NCBI RefSeq assembly: GCF_900537065.1
Contig: NZ_UNRC01000001.1
Span: 1-64,000 of the forward strand
Source of the DNA: Sphingorhabdus sp. Alg239-R122
Lineage (GTDB): Bacteria; Pseudomonadota; Alphaproteobacteria; Sphingomonadales; Sphingomonadaceae
Direction of reading: 5' to 3'
DNA length: 64,000 nt
Below, in pieces: positions 45,760-55,128 of this stretch. The first letter of the stretch is position 1. Each line of letters opens with the position of its first letter. The notes beneath the pieces are model-generated. The model made no database searches and had not been told where the DNA came from. It saw only the letters and a list, made by a program, of their open reading frames with translations. The position numbers and the translations under genes are program-made.

Positions 45760-46239
45760 TTATATCAGATCGCGAAATTCTTTCAGGACTGCACGATACA
45801 ATTCTTTTTTGAACGGCACTATCACCTCGGGCAGGCTTTCAGCATCCGCCCATTTCCATTCACTGAATTCAGGATGATCGGTATCAATATTGATATCGCT
45901 GTCCTTGCCCAAAAAACGCATCAGGAACCACCATTGCCGCTGACCGCGCCATTTGCCCTTCCAGATTTTACCGACAAGTTCAGGCGGCAGATCATAGAAT
46001 AACTCTTCACTGCTTTGCGCGAGCACTGTTACTTTTTCAGCAGCTATGCCTGTTTCCTCGAACAATTCGCGCAAGGCCGCCTGTCTGGGGTCTTCGCCGG
46101 GGTCAATTCCACCTTGTGGCATTTGCCATGCATCAACGCCTGGGTTGTCAAGGCGCTGGGCTGCAAACACTTTACCATTTTTGTTGGCGAGCATGATGCC
46201 TGCACAGGGACGGTAAGGCAGGTTTTCCGGATCAGTCAT
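45760..46239 (-). CDS. rppH: RNA pyrophosphohydrolase (Nudix)
   Basis: 159 residues. The Nudix box runs from Gly44 ([22 protein letters not shown]) with REL-x-EE-x-G intact. The N-terminus [36 protein letters not shown] and the WWFLMRFLG segment are typical of RppH/IalA. It removes pyrophosphate from 5' ends of mRNA to start decay. Convergent with the TPR gene and divergent from korA. Confidence 0.93.
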   Translation of the reverse strand: MTDPENLPYRPCAGIMLANKNGKVFAAQRLDNPGVDAWQMPQGGIDPGEDPRQAALRELFEETGIAAEKVTVLAQSSEELFYDLPPELVGKIWKGKWRGQRQWWFLMRFLGKDSDINIDTDHPEFSEWKWADAESLPEVIVPFKKELYRAVLKEFRDLI

Positions 46240-46437
46240 ATAGTCACTATTTCTTTTCTGTTGCGCTTCAACGCTAGTGAGAAATAAGGCTGAGGTCTAT
46301 CCCTGAAAAATGGTGAATTGCACATTGTGAGAAAGCCAGAACAGGGGCGGTGGATATAATTTCTAAATTGCACCCTTGCTGTTCAATGCTAAGTGATGCA
46401 CCAAGTAAGCCTGCAAAAGTGAAGAAGTGGACGAATT

Positions 46438-48303
46438 ATGGCCAGCGCCGCTGAAGTAAATACCGGTAAGATAGATGCAGTTCCAGAAGCGGTTGTTGTC
46501 CGCTTTGCGGGTGACAGTGGTGATGGTATGCAGCTGACCGGCGGGCAGTTTACGCTGTCGACGGCACTATCAGGCAATGACCTTGCCACATTCCCCGATT
46601 TTCCGGCGGAAATCCGTGCGCCGCAAGGTACGCTTTTTGGTGTGTCAGCATTTCAGATTAATTTCGGCAGCCGTGAAATCAATACTGCCGGTGATCAACC
46701 AGACGTTCTGGTGGCAATGAATCCGGCAGCGCTTAAGACCAATGTTGAAGCGCTCAAGCCAGGCGGTCTTATCATTGCTGACAGCGGTGAATTCGGGAAA
46801 CGCAACCTCGACAAAGCCAAATATGAAAATAATCCGCTGGAAGACGGTTCGCTAGCGAAATGGCAGTTGCTGTCATTTGATATATCGCAGTTGACGCTGG
46901 ATGCTGTAAAGCCCTTTGGTCTTGGCAACAAAGAAGCACTTCGGTGCAAGAACATGTGGACGCTGGGATTGGCGCTCTGGATGTTTGACCGTGAACGGCA
47001 GCCGATTGTCGATTGGCTGAACCAGAAGTTTGCGAAAAAACCGGAAATTGCCGAAGCCAATATTGCGGCGTTGAATGCAGGCCATGCCTATGGTGAAACG
47101 GCGGAGCTTTCTGGCCCCATGCAGAAAGTACATATTCCCGCCGCGCCATCCGAACCCGGTCTTTACCGGACCATAACGGGCGCGGAAGCGATTTCGCTGG
47201 GTCTTGTTGCGGGTACGCATCTTGCTGACTTACCCATGTTTTTTGGTGGATATCCAATCACGCCTGCATCGGCAATTTTGCACCATCTGGCGCGCTATAA
47301 GGAATATGGCGTTACAACATTTCAAGCAGAGGATGAAATTGCCGCGATCGCATCGGCCATCGGCGCCAGTTATTCCGGCAGCCTGGGCGTGACCAGCAGT
47401 TCGGGACCCGGCATCGCGTTGAAAGGTGAGGCCATGGGGCTCGCGATTATGACTGAATTACCACTGGTGGTTGTCAATTCCCAGCGCGGCGGACCTTCTA
47501 CCGGCCTGCCAACCAAGACTGAACAGTCTGATCTGTATCAGGCGGTCTATGGCCGTAATGGCGATGCACCAATGCCGGTTATCGCAGCGCGCTCACCCGC
47601 GGATGCATTTGATTGCGCGATTGAAGCGGTTCGTATCGCGGTGCAGTATATGACACCTGTCATGCTACTCACCGACGGATATATCGCCAATGCTGCCGAA
47701 CCATGGGCCGTGCCCGATATGTCGGATTATAAAGCGTTTCCGGTGCAGCATTTAACAGAAGCGCAGGATGGCGGTTTCAAACCATATGGCCGTGATGAAA
47801 AGCTGGCACGCCCCTGGGTAAAACCAGGCACACCCGATCTGATGCACCGCATTGGCGGTATCGAAAAAGCGGTGGATACAGGGCATATTGACTACGCACC
47901 TGAAAATCATCAGGAAATGACTGAAATTCGGCGTGACAAAGTGATGGGTGTGGCAGAGAGCATTGATGATCAGCAAGTTGATCTGGGTGATGCTGGTGGC
48001 AAGCTGGCCATTGTCGGCTGGGGCTCGACCTATGGTCCAATCCATCAGGCCGTGCGCCGTGCACGTGAAGCGGACCATAACGTCAGCCATATCCATATCC
48101 GCAATATCTGGCCGATGCCGAAAAATCTGGGTGAGTTGCTGAAGTCTTATGAGAAAGTACTGGTTCCGGAAATGAACACTGGACAGCTTAAGACATTGTT
48201 GCGTGATCAGTTCCTTGTTGATGCTCAGCCGCTCAACAAAACATCGGGCCAGCCCTTCCTGATTGCCGAAATACTCGCTGCCATTGAGGAGAATCTCGCA
48301 TGA
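46438..48303 (+). CDS. korA: 2-oxoacid:ferredoxin oxidoreductase, alpha (fused gamma-alpha) subunit
   Basis: 621 residues. An N-terminal gamma domain (VVRFAGDSGDGMQLTGGQFTLSTALSG) is fused to the alpha/pyrimidine domain (FFGGYPITPASAILHHLARY, EDEIAAIASAIGASYSGSLGVTSSSGPGIALK) and a C-terminal transketolase-like domain. With KorB it oxidatively decarboxylates 2-oxoglutarate (or another 2-oxoacid), giving acyl-CoA and reduced ferredoxin. A TATAAT at 46355-46360 lies upstream without a recognisable -35. The stop overlaps the small ORF start. Confidence 0.93.
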   Translation: MASAAEVNTGKIDAVPEAVVVRFAGDSGDGMQLTGGQFTLSTALSGNDLATFPDFPAEIRAPQGTLFGVSAFQINFGSREINTAGDQPDVLVAMNPAALKTNVEALKPGGLIIADSGEFGKRNLDKAKYENNPLEDGSLAKWQLLSFDISQLTLDAVKPFGLGNKEALRCKNMWTLGLALWMFDRERQPIVDWLNQKFAKKPEIAEANIAALNAGHAYGETAELSGPMQKVHIPAAPSEPGLYRTITGAEAISLGLVAGTHLADLPMFFGGYPITPASAILHHLARYKEYGVTTFQAEDEIAAIASAIGASYSGSLGVTSSSGPGIALKGEAMGLAIMTELPLVVVNSQRGGPSTGLPTKTEQSDLYQAVYGRNGDAPMPVIAARSPADAFDCAIEAVRIAVQYMTPVMLLTDGYIANAAEPWAVPDMSDYKAFPVQHLTEAQDGGFKPYGRDEKLARPWVKPGTPDLMHRIGGIEKAVDTGHIDYAPENHQEMTEIRRDKVMGVAESIDDQQVDLGDAGGKLAIVGWGSTYGPIHQAVRRAREADHNVSHIHIRNIWPMPKNLGELLKSYEKVLVPEMNTGQLKTLLRDQFLVDAQPLNKTSGQPFLIAEILAAIEENLA

Positions 48304-48380
48304 ACAAGCCTCTGCACCCCGCCATATTGATCGCGATGCTCATCGCAGTTCTGGCTGTAATTTACTTTTTGCTCGGTTAG
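48300..48380 (+). CDS. 26-residue membrane protein between korA and korB (too short for usual gene finders)
   Basis: ATG 48300 overlaps the korA stop (ATGA). The frame reads MNKPLHP, then a hydrophobic stretch to Gly26 (LIAMLIAVLAVIYFLLG), and stops with TAG at 48378-48380, ten bases before korB ATG 48390. TAGGAG at its end is also the korB ribosome site. The predicted product is one membrane helix with a short N-terminal segment containing one Lys. The overlap and spacing fit a translated gene in the operon. Function unknown; anchoring KorAB at the membrane is a guess. Confidence 0.6.
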   Translation: MNKPLHPAILIAMLIAVLAVIYFLLG

Positions 48381-48389
48381 GAGCCGGAT

Positions 48390-49418
48390 ATGAACGAGAT
48401 GACCAAAGTAACGACGCTGAAAGACTGGGAAACCGATCAAGAAGTACGCTGGTGCCCGGGTTGTGGTGACTATGCGATCCTGAAAGCTGTGCAGCGTACT
48501 ATGCCGCAGCTAGGCGCTGACCCTGCCAACACGGTGTTTGTCAGCGGCATTGGCTGTTCGAGCCGTTTTCCTTATTATATGGAATCCTATGGTTTTCACA
48601 CCATCCATGGCCGTGCACCTGCGGTTGCGACAGGCGTTAAATTGGCCAATCCTGAGCTGGATGTATGGATTATCACCGGCGATGGCGATGCACTTTCTAT
48701 TGGCGGCAATCACACCATGCATGTGCTGCGCCGCAATCTTGACTGCCAGATCATGTTGTTCAACAATGAGATTTACGGCCTCACAAAAGGGCAATATTCG
48801 CCGACTTCACGAGAAGGCACGACCAGTCCGTCAACGCCCTATGGATCGGTGGATCACCCGGCCTCACCATGCGCTTTTGCATTGGGTTCAGGAGCACGTT
48901 TTGTGGCCCGGGGCATTGATGTGCATAAAGGCCTGCCCGATGTACTGAAAGCCGCACATGCACATAAGGGTGCGGCATTTATCGAGATATTTCAGAACTG
49001 TATTGTCTATAATAAGGATGTTTTCGAGGAATTCGCGGCGAAGAAAACGGCGGCCTCGACACAGCTCTGGCTGACGGATGGCGAGCCTATGCTATTTGAA
49101 AAAGGTGAAAAGGGCATCGCGCTTGATAATGAAAACCTGACTCTGAAAGTCGTTAATGTCGTAGATGGCGATTGGGAAGCTGCAGGTGTGATCGTCCATG
49201 ACGTGACCAATCGCAGCATCGCACACATGCTGGTGGAACTTCCCTTTGGTGAATTTCCAATGGCGCTGGGCGTGCTTTATGATGACCCGAAACCGACATT
49301 TGAAAGCGCCGTGGTAGAACAGAACAGGCTGGCGTCGGAAGGCAAAAAGCCGGACTTGCAGGCGCTGGTCAGCAAAGGCCAGACCTGGACCGTGAAAGAA
49401 GGCAGGGCAGAGCTTTAG
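48390..49418 (+). CDS. korB: 2-oxoacid:ferredoxin oxidoreductase, beta subunit
   Basis: 342 residues. The cluster-binding motif begins with Cys22 and Cys25 (RWCPGCGDYAIL); the TPP-binding GDGDALSIGGNHTMHVLRRN and NNEIYGLTKGQYSPTS are canonical, and a further Cys lies in NCIVYN. It binds thiamine diphosphate and a [4Fe-4S] cluster and forms the active enzyme with KorA. TAGGAG lies upstream. The pair replaces or supplements the NAD-dependent 2-oxoglutarate dehydrogenase. Confidence 0.94.
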   Translation: MNEMTKVTTLKDWETDQEVRWCPGCGDYAILKAVQRTMPQLGADPANTVFVSGIGCSSRFPYYMESYGFHTIHGRAPAVATGVKLANPELDVWIITGDGDALSIGGNHTMHVLRRNLDCQIMLFNNEIYGLTKGQYSPTSREGTTSPSTPYGSVDHPASPCAFALGSGARFVARGIDVHKGLPDVLKAAHAHKGAAFIEIFQNCIVYNKDVFEEFAAKKTAASTQLWLTDGEPMLFEKGEKGIALDNENLTLKVVNVVDGDWEAAGVIVHDVTNRSIAHMLVELPFGEFPMALGVLYDDPKPTFESAVVEQNRLASEGKKPDLQALVSKGQTWTVKEGRAEL

Positions 49419-49444
49419 GACTGAAAGAGCTTAGGACCAAATAA

Positions 49445-50404
49445 GTGGATAATTTTACGCATAGCCTTGCTGGATGGGCATTATCCCGGGCAGGGCTAGC
49501 AAAGAAAACCGGTCTCGCCACCGCAACGTTGGTCATTGCGGCCAATCTTCCGGACATTGATGCCTTTGCGACATTGCTGGGCGGGCATCAGCATTTGGCG
49601 ATCCGGCGCGGAATCACACATGGCCCGATAGCCATACTCATGCTGCCGCTGCTGCTGACATGGGCCATGATAGTATTTGATGGCTGGCAAGCACAGCGGG
49701 ATAAAAGACCTGCGGCCCGCCTGCCTATCCATAAAGGCTGGCTGTTGGGATTGGCCTATATTGGTACATTATCGCATCCGGCACTCGATTATCTCAACAA
49801 TTACGGTATCCGCCTGCTCGAACCTTTTTCGAGTCAGTGGTTTTATGGGGATACGCTTTTCATAATCGACGTCTGGGTATGGAGTGCGCTTGCGCTGGGT
49901 ATCTGGCTGTCACGCAGGCGTGAAAAGGCAGAGCAGGACAATTGGCGTAATCCTGCCATTATCTCGCTGGCTGCTGTCCTCGTCTATATTGGTACCAATG
50001 GGGTGATCAGCAACCGCGCTGAAAATGCTGGAAACACTGAATATCAAAGGCAAAAGGGCGAAGTGCCGACAATCGTTATTGCCAATGCAGTACCTGTCAG
50101 GTTCTGGTACCGCGATGTGCTGATAGGTGACGCACAGGGGTTTTACAGTGAAGCGCCGTTTCAGTTTGGTCGAGGCCTTGATTGGAATAATGTCCGGCAG
50201 ATAAATACGCATGTGCCAAATGTTGATTACGAGTTGCTTAAGGCCAAAAACCCCGATGTAGCGCCTCTTCTTTTCTGGGCCCGCACGCCTTTTGCCGTTG
50301 TAAAGGAACATGATGGCAAACGCAGCGTCACCATAGGTGATGCCCGTTTTTCCAGTGCCTTGACGGCAGACAGATTCGCGGTCACGACTGAGACGGGTAA
50401 CTAA
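49445..50404 (+). CDS. YdjM-like membrane-bound metal-dependent hydrolase (DUF457)
   Basis: 319 residues from GTG 49445 (AGGA upstream). Several membrane helices carry the family's polar motifs: NFTHSLAGWALSRAG, ANLPDIDAFA, RRGITHGPIA, LSHPALDYLNNYGIRLLEPFS. The His/Asp set suggests an intramembrane metal site. The C-terminal 130 residues form a periplasmic domain. E. coli YdjM is LexA-regulated; the substrate is unknown. Confidence 0.87.
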   Translation: MDNFTHSLAGWALSRAGLAKKTGLATATLVIAANLPDIDAFATLLGGHQHLAIRRGITHGPIAILMLPLLLTWAMIVFDGWQAQRDKRPAARLPIHKGWLLGLAYIGTLSHPALDYLNNYGIRLLEPFSSQWFYGDTLFIIDVWVWSALALGIWLSRRREKAEQDNWRNPAIISLAAVLVYIGTNGVISNRAENAGNTEYQRQKGEVPTIVIANAVPVRFWYRDVLIGDAQGFYSEAPFQFGRGLDWNNVRQINTHVPNVDYELLKAKNPDVAPLLFWARTPFAVVKEHDGKRSVTIGDARFSSALTADRFAVTTETGN

Positions 50405-50418
50405 GGCGGATCTGCAAC

Positions 50419-51813
50419 ATGACGAAACCTGTGATTTTGTGGTTTAGGCGCGATTTACGGCTTTCTGACCAGGCGGCGGTACGTGCGGCGGCTGAAAATG
50501 CTTCGGTCATTCCCGTTTATGTGCTGGATGAGAAAACGCCCCGGCATCGTAAAATGGGCGCCGCGTCACTGTGGTGGCTGCACCACTCGCTGGCATCGCT
50601 TGATGAAAGCCTGCGACAGATAGGATCCCGCCTGATCCTGAGGCGCGGGGTTGCGTCGGATATTCTGGCAGATATCGCGCATGAGACAGATGCCAGTGAA
50701 ATACATGCGCTGCGCCATTATGAGCCGTGGTGGCGCAATAGTGAGCGTACGTTAAAACAGCAACTGGGCGACGGTTGTGAACTTGTTCTGCATGATGGCA
50801 ATTATCTTATGCCGCCGGGAAGTGTTACGACGGGCAGCGGTGATCCGTACAAGATATATACACCATTCTGGAAAACATTGCGTGAGTATATGCCGCCCGC
50901 AGAAGCCGTGCGTGCTCCGGTTTCAATAGAGTCTCCAGCCGACTGGCCGATAAGTGATGTGCTGGATGACTGGAAACTGCTGCCGAAAAATCCTGACTGG
51001 GCCGGGGGTTTCGCCAAAGCCTGGGCACCAGGCGAAGATGGTGCACGGGACAATATCGAAAGTTTTATTGACAAGGCTACAGGCTATGATGATGGCCGTA
51101 ACCTGCCGTCTCAGGAACGTACATCGCGTCTTTCGCCGCATCTGCATTTTGGTGAGGTTTCACCGGCGTGTGTGTGGCACCGTGTATCAGGACACGGGCA
51201 GGATGTAACGACATACCACAAAGAACTGGTCTGGCGCGATTATGCGCAGAACGTAATTGTGCAATATCCTGAATATGGCGCAAAAAATGCACGCGACCGG
51301 TTTGGCAATATGCCCTGGCGTGATTTTCGTTCCTCCACCGTTCGCGATGAATTTGACGCATGGTGCAGGGGACAGACTGGCTATCCGATTGTCGATGCGG
51401 GAATGCGTGAACTATGGAGCACGGGATGGATGCACAACCGGGTGCGGATGATCGCCGCAAGTTTTCTTGTCAAACACCTGTTGATTGACTGGCGAGAGGG
51501 GGAGAAATGGTTTTGGGATACGCTGGTTGATGCTGACTATGCGTCCAACGCCACCAACTGGCAATGGGTGGCGGGAACAGGCATAGACAGCAATATGTTT
51601 GTACGTATCATGGCCCCGCTCAGCCAGTCGGAGAAATTTGATGCAGGCGACTATATCCGTACATGGGTGCCTGAGCTGGCGGACCTGGATGATCCTTATG
51701 TCCATGACCCTGAAGCGCATGGTTGCAGGCCCGATAGCTACCCCGCCAAACTGATTGGCCATAAGGCAGCCCGTCAACGCGCGCTGCAGGCTTATCAGAA
51801 GGTAAAAGGCTGA
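50419..51813 (+). CDS. phrB: Deoxyribodipyrimidine photolyase, class I
   Basis: 464 residues. An N-terminal antenna-binding Rossmann domain (ILWFRRDLRLSDQAAV) and a C-terminal FAD domain (WRDYAQNVIVQYPEY, WCRGQTGYPIVDAGMRELWSTGWMHNRVRM, DADYASNATNWQWVAGTG) are complete, including the Trp residues for electron transfer. It repairs cyclobutane pyrimidine dimers with blue light. It follows the YdjM-like gene by 14 bases and precedes cfa. Confidence 0.96.
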   Translation: MTKPVILWFRRDLRLSDQAAVRAAAENASVIPVYVLDEKTPRHRKMGAASLWWLHHSLASLDESLRQIGSRLILRRGVASDILADIAHETDASEIHALRHYEPWWRNSERTLKQQLGDGCELVLHDGNYLMPPGSVTTGSGDPYKIYTPFWKTLREYMPPAEAVRAPVSIESPADWPISDVLDDWKLLPKNPDWAGGFAKAWAPGEDGARDNIESFIDKATGYDDGRNLPSQERTSRLSPHLHFGEVSPACVWHRVSGHGQDVTTYHKELVWRDYAQNVIVQYPEYGAKNARDRFGNMPWRDFRSSTVRDEFDAWCRGQTGYPIVDAGMRELWSTGWMHNRVRMIAASFLVKHLLIDWREGEKWFWDTLVDADYASNATNWQWVAGTGIDSNMFVRIMAPLSQSEKFDAGDYIRTWVPELADLDDPYVHDPEAHGCRPDSYPAKLIGHKAARQRALQAYQKVKG

Positions 51814-51918
51814 AACGTGCATTTGCCGTGGCCTGCTTGCCGGGAGCGTGTCAGTCCAGGCTGAACATGTAGTTAAAATGAATTGCGATGTTGCCCGGTG
51901 TTCGCCATAATTGCGGAC

Positions 51919-53181
51919 ATGGATGCACCGACTTCACATCGTGGCAAGCACTTGGTCCAGGCGGACAGGAGGTTTTTGACCGGCAATGGTCTGTTTGCGC
52001 GTGCCATGGGTGCTGGTTTCGAAAGGATATTGCGCCGCATTGATACGGGACTGGAGCGTGGAGCGATAGACGGGACGCTGCCCGATGGTACGCGCCGCAT
52101 GCTTGGCGGGCGTGGACCGGGGCCAACAGCAATTGTGAAGCTGAACAGCTGGCATGCATTGGTCCGCCTTGCACGTTCAGGGTCGGTTGGCTGGTATAAG
52201 GCATGGGAACAGGGTGAATGGGAAAGCCCGGATCCAGTGCCCCTGTTTGACCTGTTTGTACGTAATCGCAAGGGGTTGGGTTCTACCGCACGCGCAAGCG
52301 GAATATCACGGCTTGTCAATGCGGCGCTGCATTTCCTGCGTCGCAACAGCCGCAGTGGCGCGCGTAGGAATATCGGTTTTCACTATGATCTAGGTAATGA
52401 TTTCTATTCTGCCTGGCTGGATGAAACCATGACTTATTCAAGTGCGCTGTTTGCGGAACCCTTATCTACGAGAGAGCATCTCTGTGATGCGCAGCAGCGT
52501 AAAATGGAACATATCGCCGACCGTTTGCAACTCTGTGAAGGGGCAAGTGTTCTTGAGATCGGCTGTGGGTGGGGCGCAATGTCGCGTCACCTTGCACAGG
52601 AAAAAGGCGCGCAGGTGACAGCGATTACGCTGTCTGAAGAGCAAAAGAAACATACCGAACAGCTGCGTGGTAATTTACCCATTGACTACCGCCTGATAGA
52701 TTACCGCGATGTCGAGGGGCAGTTTGACGCCATTGCCAGTGTCGAGATGGTTGAGGCTGTCGGGCGGCAATACTGGCCCGCCTATCTGGACGCGATTGTG
52801 GCCAGACTGAAGTCCGGCGGACGCGCGGCATTACAATATATCAGCATCGCCGATGATGTATTTGAAAGTTATGCCAACAGCGCAGATTTCATCCAGACCT
52901 ATATTTTCCCAGGTGGCATGCTGCTTTCGGAGAGCCGTTTTCGAAAGCTGGCTGAAGAGCGCGGGTTAAAGTGGCAGGACCAGCATGACTTTGGGCTGCA
53001 CTATGCGGAAACGCTAAGGCGCTGGCGTGCGAGTTTTGACAAGGCTGTTGAAGACGGCGGGTTGCCACAGGGTTTTGATTCCTATTTCGTGCGATTATGG
53101 CGTTTTTACCTGATGTACTGTGAAGGTGGCTTCCGTGGTGGCGGGATAAATGTAAGCCAGGTGACACTTATAAAACAATGA
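51919..53181 (+). CDS. cfa: Cyclopropane-fatty-acyl-phospholipid synthase
   Basis: 420 residues from ATG 51919 (a TTG at 51883 is in frame but unlikely). The SAM-binding loop is LEIGCGWGA (Gly215 onward); FHYDLGNDFYSAWLDETMTYSSALF is the family's signature, and the C-terminal region has QTYIFPGGMLLSE. It adds a methylene bridge to unsaturated lipid chains, a membrane response to acid and stationary phase. Neighbour of the photolyase, a frequent pairing in stress-induced clusters. Confidence 0.95.
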   Translation: MDAPTSHRGKHLVQADRRFLTGNGLFARAMGAGFERILRRIDTGLERGAIDGTLPDGTRRMLGGRGPGPTAIVKLNSWHALVRLARSGSVGWYKAWEQGEWESPDPVPLFDLFVRNRKGLGSTARASGISRLVNAALHFLRRNSRSGARRNIGFHYDLGNDFYSAWLDETMTYSSALFAEPLSTREHLCDAQQRKMEHIADRLQLCEGASVLEIGCGWGAMSRHLAQEKGAQVTAITLSEEQKKHTEQLRGNLPIDYRLIDYRDVEGQFDAIASVEMVEAVGRQYWPAYLDAIVARLKSGGRAALQYISIADDVFESYANSADFIQTYIFPGGMLLSESRFRKLAEERGLKWQDQHDFGLHYAETLRRWRASFDKAVEDGGLPQGFDSYFVRLWRFYLMYCEGGFRGGGINVSQVTLIKQ

Positions 53182-53199
53182 TTGGATGGAGAGAGCACT

Positions 53200-54408
53200 A
53201 TGCGGATTTTAGGTCTTTTGGCGGGGGCAGCAATGCTGCTTGCCTTGCCGGCATGCGATGCGGTCAAGCGGGTGGCGGCAGATGCTGCTGGCCTCCCCAC
53301 GGATGAGAACGTGCTGTTTTGGACTCAGGATCAGCGTGACAACGCATTTCGGCAGATGGACAGTCTGACCACCACACGCACGATTTCTGCTGGCGAGAAC
53401 ACGTATGACCTCGCGCAGGGCGCGCCGCTTGATCTGGGTACCTGGAGCAGTGAAGGACATGAATGGACGCTTGGCAAGTATATGGCGGATCAACGCAATG
53501 CCGGTTTGATTATCCTGTATGACGGGAAAATCCGTTCGGAAGCCTATGAACTGGATTATGCAGCGGATGGCCGTTGGACCAGTTTTTCCGTGGCAAAATC
53601 ATTGGTGTCAACGCTGGTTGGTGCGGCGGTGCAGGATGGGTATATCAAATCGCTTGATGATCTGCTTACGGACTATATTCCAGAACTGAGTGGCAGTGGG
53701 TATGATGGCGTTACGGTTCGTCAGCTTCTCACCATGACATCGGGTGTGAAATGGAATGAGGATTACGCGGATGAAAATTCCGACGTGGCCAAATTCAACA
53801 CAACAAAATCAAAAAACGGTGATAACCCGATCCTGACTTACATGGCGACGCTGGAACGCGAAGCAGAACCTGGCACTCGCTGGCAGTATAATACTGGCGA
53901 AACCAATCTGATCGGAGTGTTGGTGGCCAAAGCAACCGGCAAAACGTTATCGGATTATCTGTCGGAGAAAGTCTGGCAGCCATTCGGCATGCAGATGGAC
54001 GCCGAATGGATATTGAATGATGGTGGTTTCGAAATCGGCGGTTGCTGTATTTCCGCGGCTCTGCGCGATTATGCTTTGTTCGGGCAATTTGTGGTTGAAG
54101 GCGGCAAGGCGAATGGTCAGCAGGTAGTTCCTGAAGATTGGTTTGCGAATGCTGGTACGAAACAGGCCGATATCGGCCTGCCCGGTAAAGGCTATGGCTA
54201 TCAATGGTGGACATATGATGACGGCAGTTTTGCTGCACAAGGCATTTTTGGGCAGGGCATTTTCGTGGATCCAGCACGCAGGCTGGTGATAGCGACCAAT
54301 GGCAATTGGCCTGAAGCCACCAATGACCGTCTAAAAGAAGAACGCGATATATTCTACCGCCATGTCCAGTCGGTCATTGATGCCGAAAATGCGATTACGT
54401 CCGAATAA
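53200..54408 (+). CDS. Class C beta-lactamase-like serine hydrolase lipoprotein
   Basis: 402 residues from ATG 53200 (GGAGAG upstream). A lipobox LPAC (Cys21) follows a hydrophobic signal, so it is a predicted lipoprotein. The SxxK motif is Ser130-Val-Ala-Lys133 (SFSVAKSLV), Tyr-x-Asn is replaced by YNTGETN, and GYGYQWW is near the C-terminus. These enzymes are esterases, carboxypeptidases or peptidoglycan-modifying; true beta-lactamase activity is doubtful. It follows cfa by 18 bases. Confidence 0.88.
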   Translation: MRILGLLAGAAMLLALPACDAVKRVAADAAGLPTDENVLFWTQDQRDNAFRQMDSLTTTRTISAGENTYDLAQGAPLDLGTWSSEGHEWTLGKYMADQRNAGLIILYDGKIRSEAYELDYAADGRWTSFSVAKSLVSTLVGAAVQDGYIKSLDDLLTDYIPELSGSGYDGVTVRQLLTMTSGVKWNEDYADENSDVAKFNTTKSKNGDNPILTYMATLEREAEPGTRWQYNTGETNLIGVLVAKATGKTLSDYLSEKVWQPFGMQMDAEWILNDGGFEIGGCCISAALRDYALFGQFVVEGGKANGQQVVPEDWFANAGTKQADIGLPGKGYGYQWWTYDDGSFAAQGIFGQGIFVDPARRLVIATNGNWPEATNDRLKEERDIFYRHVQSVIDAENAITSE

Positions 54409-54411
54409 GAA

Positions 54412-55128
54412 TTAAGCTTTGTTCTCGATTTCCAGGCGGACATTGGTCTCAAAATCACTGGAAAGCAGGTTTGCAATTTCCTTGGCCACGATATCCGCAG
54501 TTTTGAGTGCCTGCGGATCTTCACCAGGATAGGCCTGCGCGCGCATTTTGGTGCGGGTGCGGCCTGGGTCAACGATTGCCGTGCGGATTTTTGCCATGTT
54601 ACGAACTTCCTCACCGTAAGACATGACCAGAGTTTCCAGCGCGGCCTTGGAGGCAGCATAGCCTCCCCAATATGCGCGTGGAGATTTTGCGACAGAGCTG
54701 GTTAGTGCAACAACACGGGCATCTTTGCTGTTGCGCAGCATGACATCAAAATTCGCAATCATTGCCTGCTGTGCCATCAAGTTGAGTGTTATAACGCGGT
54801 TGAATTCCTGCCCATCTATTGTCGAGACGCCAGTCAAAGTACCAAGCATTGCTGCATTTAGTACCAGGATGTCGAGCGCACCCCAGCGACCTGATACAGC
54901 TTGGGCAAGGCGTGAAATACTCTCCGGATCGGTCAGGTCGAGTGGCGCAATGGTTGCTTTGCCGCCCGCCGTATGAATGGTTTCTTCTACCTGTTCAAGA
55001 TCACTACTGGTGCGTGCTGTCAGTATGACGTGTGCGCCCTGTGCAGCGAGTGTTTTGGCTATTTCCGCACCAATCCCGCGGCTCGCACCGGTAACCAGCG
55101 CCAACTGTCCATCAAACATGCCGATCAT
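54412..55128 (-). CDS. SDR family NAD(P)-dependent oxidoreductase
   Basis: 238 residues. VTGASRGIGAEIA is the cofactor loop, LVLNAAML replaces NNAG, and Ser/Tyr157/Lys161 (ALTSSVAK and YAASKAAL) are catalytic. ATG 55128 overlaps the purF stop (TAATG), so it is co-translated with purF. The substrate is unknown; despite the purF link no purine role is evident. It ends three bases from the convergent serine hydrolase gene. Confidence 0.88.
   Translation of the reverse strand: MIGMFDGQLALVTGASRGIGAEIAKTLAAQGAHVILTARTSSDLEQVEETIHTAGGKATIAPLDLTDPESISRLAQAVSGRWGALDILVLNAAMLGTLTGVSTIDGQEFNRVITLNLMAQQAMIANFDVMLRNSKDARVVALTSSVAKSPRAYWGGYAASKAALETLVMSYGEEVRNMAKIRTAIVDPGRTRTKMRAQAYPGEDPQALKTADIVAKEIANLLSSDFETNVRLEIENKA

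Noticed and set aside
46355-46360. TATAAT before korA as its promoter
   Set aside because: The nearest -35-like sequence (TTGTGA at 46325) is 24 bases away, too far for a sigma-70 promoter; kept only as a note in the korA entry.
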